Shown here piece by piece: positions 31,480 through 38,379 of a DNA stretch of 39,430 bases; position 1 is the stretch's first letter; each line of letters begins with the position of its first letter. The stretch covers positions 1 through 39,430 of the IMG/VR virus record IMGVR_UViG_3300050129_000187. One strand, written 5' to 3'. Source of the stretch: a virus. The notes beneath the pieces are model-generated. The model was not told the origin of the DNA. It searched no databases and saw only the letters and a program-made list of their open reading frames with translations. The position numbers and the translations under genes are program-made.

Positions 31480-31941
31480 TCACTTAGCGACCGTGTAGAC
31501 ATAATCGAGATGCTCCGGAAGCCATAGCTCCTCGATCAGCTTCTTCGTGATCCTCCAGTCGCGCGTTTCGAATCCCTTGCACTCCAAGAGTTCGAAGCTC
31601 CCGTCATTGTGCTCGATCCGGAAGTCCACCTTGTGCCGGAGGATGAGGTCGCCGCTGTAGGGCTTCATGGCCGGCGCCCGGATCTCGATCATGAACTGCC
31701 GCGCCCATCCCTTGATCTCTTTCGCCTTCAGGCGCCAGTCCAACGACATCGCGGTCTGCGCTTCGAACTTCGAATCGTAGTAGACGCCGTTGTATTCGGT
31801 CCGGAGCGCATGATATTTGCCCGGCGCGGCCTTTGTCGATCCCCTGACCTTTCCGCACAAACACACTGCGTCGTTCGTTTCGGTGTCCACGAAATACCGA
31901 TGCTGATGGCCCTTGGGAAACCGGTGCTGGAGATACGTCAT
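31480..31941 (-). CDS. PD-(D/E)XK nuclease (DUF1064-like)
   Basis: A 153-residue protein with GKYHALRTEYNGVYYDSKFEAQ, the conserved start of DUF1064 phage proteins. Glu60, Asp106 (HKVDFRI) and Glu120-x-Lys122 (ELLECKGF) make the PD-(D/E)XK active site. Such proteins resemble small phage Holliday junction or structure-specific nucleases. Its ATG overlaps the preceding stop (ATGA), so it is coupled to the Cys-rich protein before it. Confidence 0.75.
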   Translation of the reverse strand: MTYLQHRFPKGHQHRYFVDTETNDAVCLCGKVRGSTKAAPGKYHALRTEYNGVYYDSKFEAQTAMSLDWRLKAKEIKGWARQFMIEIRAPAMKPYSGDLILRHKVDFRIEHNDGSFELLECKGFETRDWRITKKLIEELWLPEHLDYVYTVAK

Positions 31942-32156
31942 TCACGCGTAAATCGTTGTTCTTTCCTCTGCCGCTCCTTTCTCAGGCGCTCGACCGGCGT
32001 GAGATGGCAATCGCAACTGCAGTTCTTACGCTTCGCCGGCCACGCGGTGGGGTCACCCACGATCACTTCACCGTCGCACTCCTCATGCCGCTTCTCCCTA
32101 CACGCGAGGGATTTATGGCGTTCTCTGAATTCTTTGAAGAATGAGTTGCGGGGCAT
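31938..32156 (-). CDS. Small Cys-rich basic protein
   Basis: A 72-residue protein rich in Arg and Lys with CREKRHEEC near residue 19 and CSCDCH near 47, suggesting a zinc site. It is coupled to the PD-(D/E)XK nuclease gene by an ATGA overlap, so the two may work together. Function unknown. Confidence 0.5.
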   Translation of the reverse strand: MPRNSFFKEFRERHKSLACREKRHEECDGEVIVGDPTAWPAKRKNCSCDCHLTPVERLRKERQRKEQRFTRE

Positions 32157-32175
32157 ATAACGATGGCTTTATGAT
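32146..32175 (+). promoter_or_regulatory. Predicted sigma70-type promoter
   Basis: TTGCGG at 32146-32151, an 18-base spacer, then TATGAT at 32170-32175. It drives the plus-strand membrane gene at 32212 and overlaps the start of the minus-strand gene at 32156, so the two may interfere. Confidence 0.45.
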
Positions 32176-32211
32176 TTCGCTTTCCCCAATAATATGTGTC
32201 CGGAGAGGCCT

Positions 32212-32679
32212 ATGACGCCACTGGGTGATGAGAACGAACTTGCACGATTTCAGTTTCTTCATGATCGAAGGATGACGCTCTTCAACACCCGACGTGACCA
32301 CGAATGGAAGATATTCTTCGGAATGATCGGCCTTTTCTTGGCGGCGGATGCGGTACTGATCGCATATGGCGTTTCTATTGTGGGGTTGTCAAGGTGGATA
32401 TGGGCTGGCGCGATTGGCGTATTGACTGCGTGCTGTATTCGATGGTTGCTCGCCCTACAGTCTCGGAATTCTCTTGACCGCAACGCATTGAATACAATCA
32501 ACAACGTGGTCTGCCGATCTCTTAGTCTGGACGAGAAAAGCCCAATCTGGGAGCATGCAGTGGATGGTCGATGGGGATGGTGGACTCTTCTACCTCAGTT
32601 AGTATCCCTGCTGGTCGTGGCGAGCCTATCGGCGTTCCTTCCCCACCTCGGGATTATTGCAACCTGCAAGCATTCCTAG
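32212..32679 (+). CDS. Multi-helix membrane protein (moron)
   Basis: A 155-residue protein with two strong membrane helices (IFFGMIGLFLAADAVLIAYG and IWAGAIGVLTACCIRWLL) and one near the C-terminus (VSLLVVASLSAFLPHLGIIA). The ATG at 32212 follows GGAGAGG. It has its own promoter and opposes its neighbours. Similar helix plans occur in bacterial small membrane proteins of unknown role; superinfection exclusion is only a guess. Confidence 0.6.
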   Translation: MTPLGDENELARFQFLHDRRMTLFNTRRDHEWKIFFGMIGLFLAADAVLIAYGVSIVGLSRWIWAGAIGVLTACCIRWLLALQSRNSLDRNALNTINNVVCRSLSLDEKSPIWEHAVDGRWGWWTLLPQLVSLLVVASLSAFLPHLGIIATCKHS

Positions 32680-32987
32680 AAAAGACCACTTTGACCCGGC
32701 TCCGATCTAGGAAACGCCTCCGGCAACACCGGATGTTTCGCTTTCCACGCGTGCGCCGTCGATCCCGTGATCTTGCACGTCCGCCTGCCGGCGTCCTGCA
32801 CGAGCTCCATTTTTCGCAGCTCAAGAATCCGCGGCGTGATCCTGTTCACCGGCCAGTCCATCCGCGCCGCGATCTCCGCGTTCGTCGCGTCGGGGAAGTA
32901 CCGGAGCGTGTCGAGCACTTCCCTCTGCTTCTTGCCGAGGTTTTGCGTGGCGAGGTTGTAGGCCCAAAGGGAGGTTTCTTGGATCAT
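32676..32987 (-). CDS. Winged-helix DNA-binding protein
   Basis: A 103-residue protein. Residues ~14-80 (KKQREVLDTLRYFPDATNAEIAARMDWPVNRITPRILELRKMELVQ) form a winged helix, as in many small phage regulators. I chose the ATG at 32987, with an A/C-rich leader (CTCTAACGAACCC). It may regulate the nearby early genes. It overlaps the plus-strand gene stop by four bases. Confidence 0.65.
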   Translation of the reverse strand: MIQETSLWAYNLATQNLGKKQREVLDTLRYFPDATNAEIAARMDWPVNRITPRILELRKMELVQDAGRRTCKITGSTAHAWKAKHPVLPEAFPRSEPGQSGLF

Positions 32988-33034
32988 GGGTTCGTTAGAG
33001 TTACGGCGGTGCGTTTTCTCACCCAAAAGAGTGA

Positions 33035-33063
33035 TTGGCGATACACAGTTCGGGGGATACAAA
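33035..33063 (+). promoter_or_regulatory. Predicted sigma70-type promoter
   Basis: TTGGCG at 33035-33040, a 17-base spacer and TACAAA at 33058-33063, upstream of the plus-strand gene at 33124, with a roughly 55-base leader. Confidence 0.4.
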
Positions 33064-33123
33064 ATAAATAGTATTCATGAGTAGCGGCTCTCGTATGGAT
33101 GAGCCATTGAACTGAGGAGAAGC

Positions 33124-33306
33124 ATGGCGGCCCGATTCGACCACTTGCAAGATTTCGCTCTGGTGAAACTGTACGCGGTCGAAATCTGCACGACCGCAGT
33201 GTTCATCGTATTTGTCGGTGTCGAGGCCTTCAGGGCAATACGACACCTGCTGGAACTCGCTCGCGAGCCAACTGAGAGACGCCAACCGCGGGGAGGGACG
33301 CCATGA
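33124..33306 (+). CDS. Small single-helix membrane protein (moron)
   Basis: A 60-residue protein: a short amphipathic N-terminus, one membrane helix (about 21-42, ICTTAVFIVFVGVEAF), and an Arg-rich tail ending in RRQPRGG. GAGGAG before the start gives a clear ribosome site, and a promoter lies at 33035. Small membrane morons with basic tails are frequent; role unknown. Confidence 0.5.
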   Translation: MAARFDHLQDFALVKLYAVEICTTAVFIVFVGVEAFRAIRHLLELAREPTERRQPRGGTP

Positions 33307-33307
33307 A

Positions 33308-33330
33308 AGCCTGAACTAACCAAACAGGCT
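33308..33330. terminator. Weak hairpin at the ends of convergent genes
   Basis: AGCCTG and CAGGCT arms (6 bp, loop of 11) lie just after the stop of the plus-strand gene at 33306 and after that of the HNH gene on the minus strand. Only a short TTTC follows on the minus strand, so termination would be weak. Confidence 0.3.
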
Positions 33331-33355
33331 CCGCGCTATTACCCCGCTACGCTAT

Positions 33356-33871
33356 TCACGCGGCGTCCCCTGATGTTTCATTTGTGACTTCTGGTAGCCA
33401 TGTTACGTGATAGCAGATTCGGCCCTTCCGCAACCTCGCGTAATGCGCGATGTTGCACACTTTGCATGCTATCTCCAAATCCTCATGACCTCTCTTCCCA
33501 TTCACGATGTCGCTGTAAAACCCTATCGTGCCACGCGTTTGGTAGTACCGACGCGCTTCCTGATTTCCCCCTCCATTCTTATGGTTGATCTCAAGCAGAT
33601 CTGGATCTGCGCACCCGCAATAGGAACACTGGACTGGACCGGACTCCGCGATGACCTGCAGAGCACGCATGCGGAGGATACGAGTTTGCCGCTTAATGCG
33701 TTCTTTTGTCGCAATGACTCTCTCACACGGAAGGTGCAGATATTTTCCTTGGCGATGAAAATCGCAGCAATCAACTCGCTCTCCAGCAACTACGCACCCT
33801 TCTGACTGATACTTCCCCTCACGATGAAGCCGGCAACACCGAGTCCGTATTTGTTTTCTCGGGCGTCCCAT
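33356..33871 (-). CDS. HNH family endonuclease
   Basis: A 171-residue protein rich in Cys: two N-terminal cysteine segments, then CSYCGCADPDLLEINHKNGGG and KRGHEDLEIACKVCNIAHY, an HNH domain of the 'LEINHxxGGG...C..CN' type. It follows SSB in the early block and is unlike the two other HNH genes. It could be a homing nuclease or a DNA-repair nuclease. Confidence 0.75.
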   Translation of the reverse strand: MGRPRKQIRTRCCRLHREGKYQSEGCVVAGERVDCCDFHRQGKYLHLPCERVIATKERIKRQTRILRMRALQVIAESGPVQCSYCGCADPDLLEINHKNGGGNQEARRYYQTRGTIGFYSDIVNGKRGHEDLEIACKVCNIAHYARLRKGRICYHVTWLPEVTNETSGDAA

Positions 33872-33876
33872 GTCCG

Positions 33877-34374
33877 CTAGAACGGAACGTCTTCGTCTTC
33901 GACCTTTTCTTCTCCGAACGCTGGCGTGAACGATCGGCCGGTGTCCTCCTCGTCGCCGTCGAGGTTAATGACCGGCAGGTCCTCCGCCACAGCCTCGGCG
34001 AGATGCTTCGGTGCGGACGGCTTCTCCGGGGTGGAAACGCTGGTAGCCGGCCGGGCGCCAAACTGGATGTTCTCGGCGATGATCTCGGTGACCTTCCGGG
34101 TGTTGCCGTCCTTATCCTCCCAGCTCCGCGTTTCGATCCGCCCTTCGACGAGGACCGTCGTGCCCTTCGTGAGGAACGCCGCCGACGTTTCGGCGAGTTT
34201 GCCCCAGATGACGACGGTGTGGAATTGCGCTTCCTCGTGCTTCGTTCCGTCATGGTCTACCCAGATACGGTTGGTCGCGACGCCCATCGTAGCGACGGAC
34301 TGGCCGCTCGATGTACTGCGGAGATCGGGGGCCTGTGAGACGCGGCCGACAATGACTGCTTTGTTGTAGTTCAC
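33877..34374 (-). CDS. ssb: Single-stranded DNA-binding protein
   Basis: A 165-residue protein starting at GTG. The OB fold is clear: NKAVIVGRVSQAPDLR, GVATNRIW, FHTVVIWGKLAE, GTTVLVEGRIETRSWEDK and ITEIIAENIQF. The C-terminus is acidic and ends DEDVPF, the tip that recruits partner proteins. It lies downstream of the recombinase-type ATPase, so it probably serves replication and recombination. Leader AATAACCACCACAACC. Confidence 0.92.
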   Translation of the reverse strand: MNYNKAVIVGRVSQAPDLRSTSSGQSVATMGVATNRIWVDHDGTKHEEAQFHTVVIWGKLAETSAAFLTKGTTVLVEGRIETRSWEDKDGNTRKVTEIIAENIQFGARPATSVSTPEKPSAPKHLAEAVAEDLPVINLDGDEEDTGRSFTPAFGEEKVEDEDVPF

Positions 34375-34385
34375 GGTTGTGGTGG

Positions 34386-35183
34386 TTATTTGATCTTGAG
34401 AGTGCCGACGAGCTTGTAGAGCTTCATCTCTGTCTCCGACCGTTCAATGCGGAAGCTACCTGCGGTTTCCGGCGTGTAGCCATATGCCGCGAGGAAGTCC
34501 TGATAGTGTGCCTCCTTTTCGAGACGCTCTGTTTCTTCGCGTTCCTGACGCTCCCGATCTTCCCGCTCGCGCTGCTCGCGTTCAGCCTTTTCCTTCTGCT
34601 CACGATCAAGGCGTATACGTTCCTCCTGTCGCCCGCGTTCTTCGCGGTCCCGAAGCTCCTTCTCACGCTGTTGTTTGGCCTCCTCCTCGCGAAGTGCCGC
34701 GGCCCGCGCGTCCAAAGCTTTCTGGTCGGCCGCGTTCTTATCCGCTTGGCGCTGATTGAGGTAGCCCTCGAATTCGGGGCCGTCCATATCGAGGAGTACA
34801 TCGTCGGCAACCTCGATGCCGTCGCCGATGGCCGTGAGACGTTCATGCCGATGCGGCAGAAGCTCCACTCGCTCATTGCGCAGCATTTCCTCTTCTGCCT
34901 TTTCCTCAATCGCGGCGAGGCGCTCCTCCTCCGGCTCGATGATCGCAACAAACTCATTCTCTAGGGCGATGACGGCATTCCGGAACTTGTTCGCGTCATC
35001 GCGCATGGCCTTACCGGTCTTCTCGATCTTCACGCGCATGTTTTTCAGATCGATGCGCGCCCGTGTGATTTTTGCAAGCTGCGCCCTGTCGGCGAGGTCC
35101 GAAAGCGTGAGGCCCTTCGTTTCCTCAACCATCCTGACAAGCTCCGCCTTCGTCGGGCTGAATTTCTCAAGCTGCAATTCCAT
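34386..35183 (-). CDS. Long coiled-coil protein in the recombination operon
   Basis: A 265-residue protein, nearly all helical. It starts MELQLEKFSPTKAELVRMV, passes through IDLKNMRVKIEKTGKAMRDDANKF, and has a strongly charged stretch (about 140-230) of Arg/Glu/Gln/Lys, then ends with ERSETEMKLYKLVGTLKIK. This plan resembles phage proteins often found next to recombinases (DUF1351-like). I chose the ATG at 35183; its leader CTCACCCACCGAATCGC is A/C-rich. It overlaps the ATPase gene by 17 bases. Confidence 0.65.
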   Translation of the reverse strand: MELQLEKFSPTKAELVRMVEETKGLTLSDLADRAQLAKITRARIDLKNMRVKIEKTGKAMRDDANKFRNAVIALENEFVAIIEPEEERLAAIEEKAEEEMLRNERVELLPHRHERLTAIGDGIEVADDVLLDMDGPEFEGYLNQRQADKNAADQKALDARAAALREEEAKQQREKELRDREERGRQEERIRLDREQKEKAEREQREREDRERQEREETERLEKEAHYQDFLAAYGYTPETAGSFRIERSETEMKLYKLVGTLKIK

Positions 35184-36120
35184 GCGATTCGGTGGGTGAG
35201 TCTTTACCGACCTTTTCCGTCCCCTCGAACACGGTCTTGTACGCCGTCTTCTTGTCCTCGATCGCGACGAGGGCATCCACGATCGCCTGCAGCTTATCGT
35301 CCGCAAGCTCGATGCCGGTGAGCTTCTTGACCGCGATCGAAAGGAACTGCCGCGTCTCAACCTTGTCGGCGGGGACGGGGATCTCAAGCCGCTCGAACTG
35401 GCCCATGATCTCGCGCTTCAAGGCGCCGGTGTCCGCCCGGCCTTCCTCAAGCCACTTCGACAAGCGGGCGCCCGTCTGCTCGTCCATGATGAACACCTCG
35501 TCCTTGAACATGTTCGTGCGGTCCTTCGTCGCCTTCGCATAGTGGTCCTGCGAAACGTCGAAGAACACCGTGAACTCGTACTCCATCCCCTCGCGCTGGA
35601 CCGGCGCAAGGCCGAGCTTTTTCACGCTCGCTTTGCCCTTGTCGTCGGTCTCCATCGCGTATTCCTGTTTGCTGCGCATGGTGCCGATGATGTGCCGCGG
35701 GCTGTTCAAGAGCGCGTTCACGAGCCGGCGATGCTGCGGGGTGAGGTCGGCCCAGAGGGTGAACCGGTTCTTGCCGCTGTTCTGCATCTTGTCCGCCTGA
35801 TCGAGGATGCCGCCCTCGTCGCTCCAGAAATGCGAGAGGGAATCGATGATGATGACGCTGAAGTTTGCCTTCTCCGCCGCGTGGATCGCGTCGATGAGAA
35901 GGTCCGGCTTGAACGGTGGCTCAAGGCTGATGACGCTGTAGTCGTAGAGATTGGCGTAAAGATCGCCCGAACCGCGCTCCGTGTCGATGAGGCATACGGT
36001 GCCGCCGATCCCCTTTGCGACCTTCAATGCGCTCATCGTCTTTCCTGACCCTGACGGACCCGCCAGACCCAAGCGCAGTTTTGACTTCACGCGCTCGGCT
36101 TTCCTGATTTCAATTGCCAT
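35167..36120 (-). CDS. Sak4-like RecA-type ATPase (recombinase)
   Basis: A 317-residue protein: Walker A GPSGSGKT at 21-28, a DTERG motif at 46-50, Walker B VIIIDSLSH ending with Asp93, and helical C-terminal regions. This is the AAA_24/Sak4 pattern, ATPases that act with SSB in phage single-strand annealing. The gene order ATPase, coiled coil, SSB agrees. Leader AACAACCAACACA. Confidence 0.85.
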   Translation of the reverse strand: MAIEIRKAERVKSKLRLGLAGPSGSGKTMSALKVAKGIGGTVCLIDTERGSGDLYANLYDYSVISLEPPFKPDLLIDAIHAAEKANFSVIIIDSLSHFWSDEGGILDQADKMQNSGKNRFTLWADLTPQHRRLVNALLNSPRHIIGTMRSKQEYAMETDDKGKASVKKLGLAPVQREGMEYEFTVFFDVSQDHYAKATKDRTNMFKDEVFIMDEQTGARLSKWLEEGRADTGALKREIMGQFERLEIPVPADKVETRQFLSIAVKKLTGIELADDKLQAIVDALVAIEDKKTAYKTVFEGTEKVGKDSPTESHGIAA

Positions 36121-36331
36121 TGTGTTGGTTGTTATAGTTTGTTTCGTACTCCTTAGCTATCTGATCGATGTCTGGTTTCTGGGGCGGGACGCAGTTAGGA
36201 TGCCGTACCACCCACCGTGTTTCGCCCCATCCGGGATCTCCGGGATGGCGGGCGACCTTTTCCGCAAGCCCCTTTTCTTCTTCCACGAGCAGACCGCAGA
36301 CGTAGCACCAGTCTTCATACTTGTTCTTCAT
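36110..36331 (-). CDS. Small zinc-binding protein
   Basis: A 73-residue protein with CYVCG near the start (positions 8-12) and HPNC at about 46-49, a C-x2-C...H-x2-C arrangement. The rest is hydrophilic. I used the ATG at 36331 (leader CATAACCATCATTACATCC) rather than a longer frame. It overlaps the ATPase start by 11 bases, so coupling is likely. Confidence 0.6.
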   Translation of the reverse strand: MKNKYEDWCYVCGLLVEEEKGLAEKVARHPGDPGWGETRWVVRHPNCVPPQKPDIDQIAKEYETNYNNQHNGN

Positions 36332-36345
36332 GGATGTAATGATGG

Positions 36346-36501
36346 TTATGCGTACCACTTCGGAACATGATCGTATGCGGCGCGAATCGCCTGATCGTTG
36401 ATTACTTCCAAAAGGATTTCATCGGCCTTAGCATGCGCATATTCTGGATCGCCATTTCCCTTCAGCGCGTTTAATTCTTCAATTGCTTTCTCCTTATTCA
36501 T
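36346..36501 (-). CDS. Small hypothetical protein
   Basis: A 51-residue protein, MNKEKAIEELNALKGNGDPEYAHAKADEILLEVI and onward to a YDHVPKWYA end. Short acidic helices with a tail of this kind are found in many phage and bacterial small proteins. Leader contains AAACAAACCTAAG and ATCC. Downstream of the structured gap at 36532-36637. Confidence 0.6.
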   Translation of the reverse strand: MNKEKAIEELNALKGNGDPEYAHAKADEILLEVINDQAIRAAYDHVPKWYA

Positions 36502-36531
36502 GGATTTAATTGCTTAGGTTTGTTTGCTGAG

Positions 36532-36637
36532 ATTCGGGATGGTGCGAGCGAAACCTGTGCGATCTACGCTCGCTTGGCTGCGGAGTGGCTCATCATTATG
36601 CCGAATTCCACGGCGGCCACAGTCGCCCATCCCGAAT
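36532..36637 (-). other. Multi-stem noncoding element between early genes
   Basis: A 144-base gap is spanned by a perfect 11-bp inverted repeat (ATTCGGGATGG 36532-36542 with CCATCCCGAAT 36627-36637), 84 bases apart. Inside is a perfect 7-bp stem (GCGAGCG 36544-36550 with CGCTCGC 36567-36573) and a GTGGC/GCCAC stem around 36584-36620. This forms a three-way junction in the transcript from the promoter at 36990-37017. No open frame is present. A leader RNA, riboswitch-like control, or an origin are possible. Confidence 0.4.
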
Positions 36638-36645
36638 GCACGGGT

Positions 36646-36819
36646 TTATCTGCTGCTGATCTGAAATGCTGCTGCGGCCGAGAGGATGAGCCACGCTATG
36701 CCCAAGGAGACGATCACCCCGCCGATCGTCACGACCGCCGCGCCGAATGTCGTGAGTTCGCGCTTCGGCTTACCCTGAAGGGAGTCATAGTCCCAATAGG
36801 AGAAGATATTGTCTTGCAT
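36646..36819 (-). CDS. Small membrane protein
   Basis: A 57-residue protein: MQDNIFSYWDYDSLQ, then one or two membrane helices (GAAVVTIGGVIVSLGIAWLILSAAAAF). It is the first gene behind a strong promoter. Leader AACTAACCAATC...ATCACAATCC is the fullest example of the A/C-rich leaders. Role unknown. Confidence 0.6.
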   Translation of the reverse strand: MQDNIFSYWDYDSLQGKPKRELTTFGAAVVTIGGVIVSLGIAWLILSAAAAFQISSR

Positions 36820-36989
36820 GGATTGTGATGAGATTGGTTAGTTACGACCTTTGAGATGATTCGCTGGTGGGGAAATGCGGCATTTCAGTCAGAGACTCCG
36901 AAACGTGTGTACCTCACGCGCCGCCAATCAACCCTGTGATTCCCCCATCAGCGAACCATTTAGGAATACCCTGACCGGATTCCCATCTA

Positions 36990-37017
36990 ACTATAGCGCA
37001 CACAATAACCTTGTCAA
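36990..37017 (-). promoter_or_regulatory. Strong sigma70-type promoter
   Basis: On the minus strand: TTGACA (37017-37012, a perfect -35), a 16-base spacer and TATAGT (36995-36990). It sits 160 bases before the early genes starting at 36819, which lead into the recombination genes. It is the best consensus promoter seen here. Confidence 0.7.
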
Positions 37018-37021
37018 TAAC

Positions 37022-37174
37022 CTAGCTGGGGATAACTTGCCGGCGCTTGTACGCCCTGTTATACGCGCGGATTTTGGCCCTATTCTTGGCCCGATATGCC
37101 CGATGGAAGGCGTTGTATGCTTTGCGTCCGGCGCGTTTGCCGAGTTTATTCGTAAACGTGGAGAGGTTAGGCAT
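37022..37174 (-). CDS. Small basic DNA-binding-like protein
   Basis: A 50-residue protein, MPNLSTFTNKLGKRAGRKAYNAFHRAYRAKNRAKIRAY and so on: very rich in Lys, Arg and Tyr. Its ATG overlaps the methyltransferase stop as TGATG, a classic coupling. Short basic proteins of the 'RAYRxKNRxKIRAYNRAYKRR' type are frequent in phages and might pack or bind nucleic acid. Confidence 0.6.
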   Translation of the reverse strand: MPNLSTFTNKLGKRAGRKAYNAFHRAYRAKNRAKIRAYNRAYKRRQVIPS

Positions 37175-38325
37175 CAGAGATGTTCTATCGTTTTGATTGC
37201 TTCAAAGATTTGTTCTGCGACTTGCGGAACCCATGCGTTGCCCGCGCCCTTGAGGGCGGCATTTCTCCAGCCTCTAGGTCGAGCCAGTCCTCCGGGTAGC
37301 CCATCATCCACAACGCAAAGCCGGGTTGCAGCCGTAAGCCAACTTTCGCTCCATGCTCCATGAGTGAACCGAGTGATCGGTCCGACTGGTTCTTTGCTTT
37401 GGGATCGAACTTTTTTCCATGGCCCCGTTTCGTTATCGTGGCATCTGGTGTTGGGAGAAGCGCTATCCTCGCCGACAAGTGAAGCGATCCCGTACCGTCG
37501 CGAGAGTTCGGCCCTCCCTTCTGCCCTTCGCTTGCTCTCGGAGTGGGAAGCATGTTTCCGTATACCAGTCGCGTTGCGAGATGAGTGCTCTTGTGAGGGG
37601 GGCGTCCCGTCGTTCTCGGAAGTCCCATCATTCCGTCCGTCGCTTTTGGCGTGGGAAGAAGTGTTTGAACCTTCACTGCGAGGGAAGTGATTGTTTTGCG
37701 CGGCCCTCCTTTCATGCGTGCCTTCATCGCGAGATGCGCTTCCGGTGTTTTCCCGTCGTCGCGCGCTACGACGGTTGGCAACAATCCAGACCCTATCCCT
37801 TCGGTGGGGCGCATTGACGGCGACAGCTGGAATAATGAACGGCCGTACTTCGTAACCTTCCGCTTCCAAGTCAGCGCACACTTGTTCGAGTACCATGCCT
37901 TCGTTCCAAGTAACAAAGCCGCCAACATTTTCACCGACGATCCATCGCGGCCGGAACTCTCGAATAACCCTAAACATTTCAGGCCAGAGGTAGCGGTCGT
38001 CCGCCGTTCCCTTTCTTCGTCCGGCTTGGCTGAAGGGCTGGCACGGGAATCCGCCCGTAAGGATAAATATGCCACTCTCGCGGGTAGGCCGTTGCGGGGA
38101 TCGTTTGCTATGTTCCCGCGTTTCTCGGCATCGTTTGCTCGCGGCGTCGGAAGTAAAGGTTCGTATGTCGCCATGGATTTGTGCGTGAGGCCAATGTTTC
38201 TTGAGGACGGCTTGGCAGAAGGGGTCTATCTCGCAAAATGTGTGATTGAAGGTGTCTTTTCCGAATACGTTGTCGAGTGCATAACTCGATCCTCCGATGC
38301 CGGAGAACAGGTCTAAGTGTTCCAT
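37174..38325 (-). CDS. C5 cytosine DNA methyltransferase
   Basis: A 383-residue enzyme: motif I DLFSGIGG at 5-12, catalytic Cys95 in GGFPCQPFS, ENV at 132-134, PHRRDRVW at 173-180 and GNAWVPQVA near the end. Together they transfer methyl from S-adenosylmethionine to cytosine C5. It could protect phage DNA from host restriction; no partner endonuclease was seen. Residues about 184-325, where a target-recognition domain should be, are rich in Ser, Arg, Asn, Asp and look disordered. The same DNA is open in a second frame. Confidence 0.9.
   Translation of the reverse strand: MEHLDLFSGIGGSSYALDNVFGKDTFNHTFCEIDPFCQAVLKKHWPHAQIHGDIRTFTSDAASKRCRETREHSKRSPQRPTRESGIFILTGGFPCQPFSQAGRRKGTADDRYLWPEMFRVIREFRPRWIVGENVGGFVTWNEGMVLEQVCADLEAEGYEVRPFIIPAVAVNAPHRRDRVWIVANRRSARRRENTGSASRDEGTHERRAAQNNHFPRSEGSNTSSHAKSDGRNDGTSENDGTPPSQEHSSRNATGIRKHASHSESKRRAEGRAELSRRYGIASLVGEDSASPNTRCHDNETGPWKKVRSQSKEPVGPITRFTHGAWSESWLTAATRLCVVDDGLPGGLARPRGWRNAALKGAGNAWVPQVAEQIFEAIKTIEHL
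37185..38174 (-). CDS. Overlapping LPTP-type protein in the +1 frame of the methyltransferase
   Basis: A 329-residue frame, entirely inside the methyltransferase gene. It carries repeated LLPTP-type motifs (residues 7, 131, 172, 208, 239) and the stretches SGLKCLGLFESSGRDGSS, CALTWKRKVTKYGRSLFQL and LQPGFALWMMGYPEDW. I recall these from phage proteins annotated as methyltransferases or hypotheticals, but have not checked. Its ATG has an AAATCC leader like the core genes. It may be a real dual-coded protein, or it may look conserved only because the methyltransferase motifs in the other frame constrain it. Confidence 0.4.
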   Translation of the reverse strand: MATYEPLLPTPRANDAEKRGNIANDPRNGLPARVAYLSLRADSRASPSAKPDEERERRTTATSGLKCLGLFESSGRDGSSVKMLAALLLGTKAWYSNKCALTWKRKVTKYGRSLFQLSPSMRPTEGIGSGLLPTVVARDDGKTPEAHLAMKARMKGGPRKTITSLAVKVQTLLPTPKATDGMMGLPRTTGRPPHKSTHLATRLVYGNMLPTPRASEGQKGGPNSRDGTGSLHLSARIALLPTPDATITKRGHGKKFDPKAKNQSDRSLGSLMEHGAKVGLRLQPGFALWMMGYPEDWLDLEAGEMPPSRARATHGFRKSQNKSLKQSKR

Positions 38326-38363
38326 CCCTGTGTTATGTCATTGGTTGGTCTCCTTCCTAGAAA

Positions 38364-38379
38364 GGGCACAACGGTGCCC
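38364..38379 (-). promoter_or_regulatory. Hairpin in the methyltransferase leader
   Basis: Perfect stem GGGCAC/GTGCCC with a 4-base loop. Only TTTCT follows on the minus strand, so this is a weak terminator or attenuator for the methyltransferase transcript. The gap 38326-38504 also holds two stems (TGCAAG/CTTGCA and GGTTATT/AATAACC, minus strand, about 38422-38460) that compete with each other, which would suit a switch. Nothing coding seen in the gap. Confidence 0.4.

Noticed and set aside
33407-33805. 132-codon plus-strand frame
   Set aside because: Antisense to the HNH gene and no Shine-Dalgarno site, unlike the other plus-strand genes.
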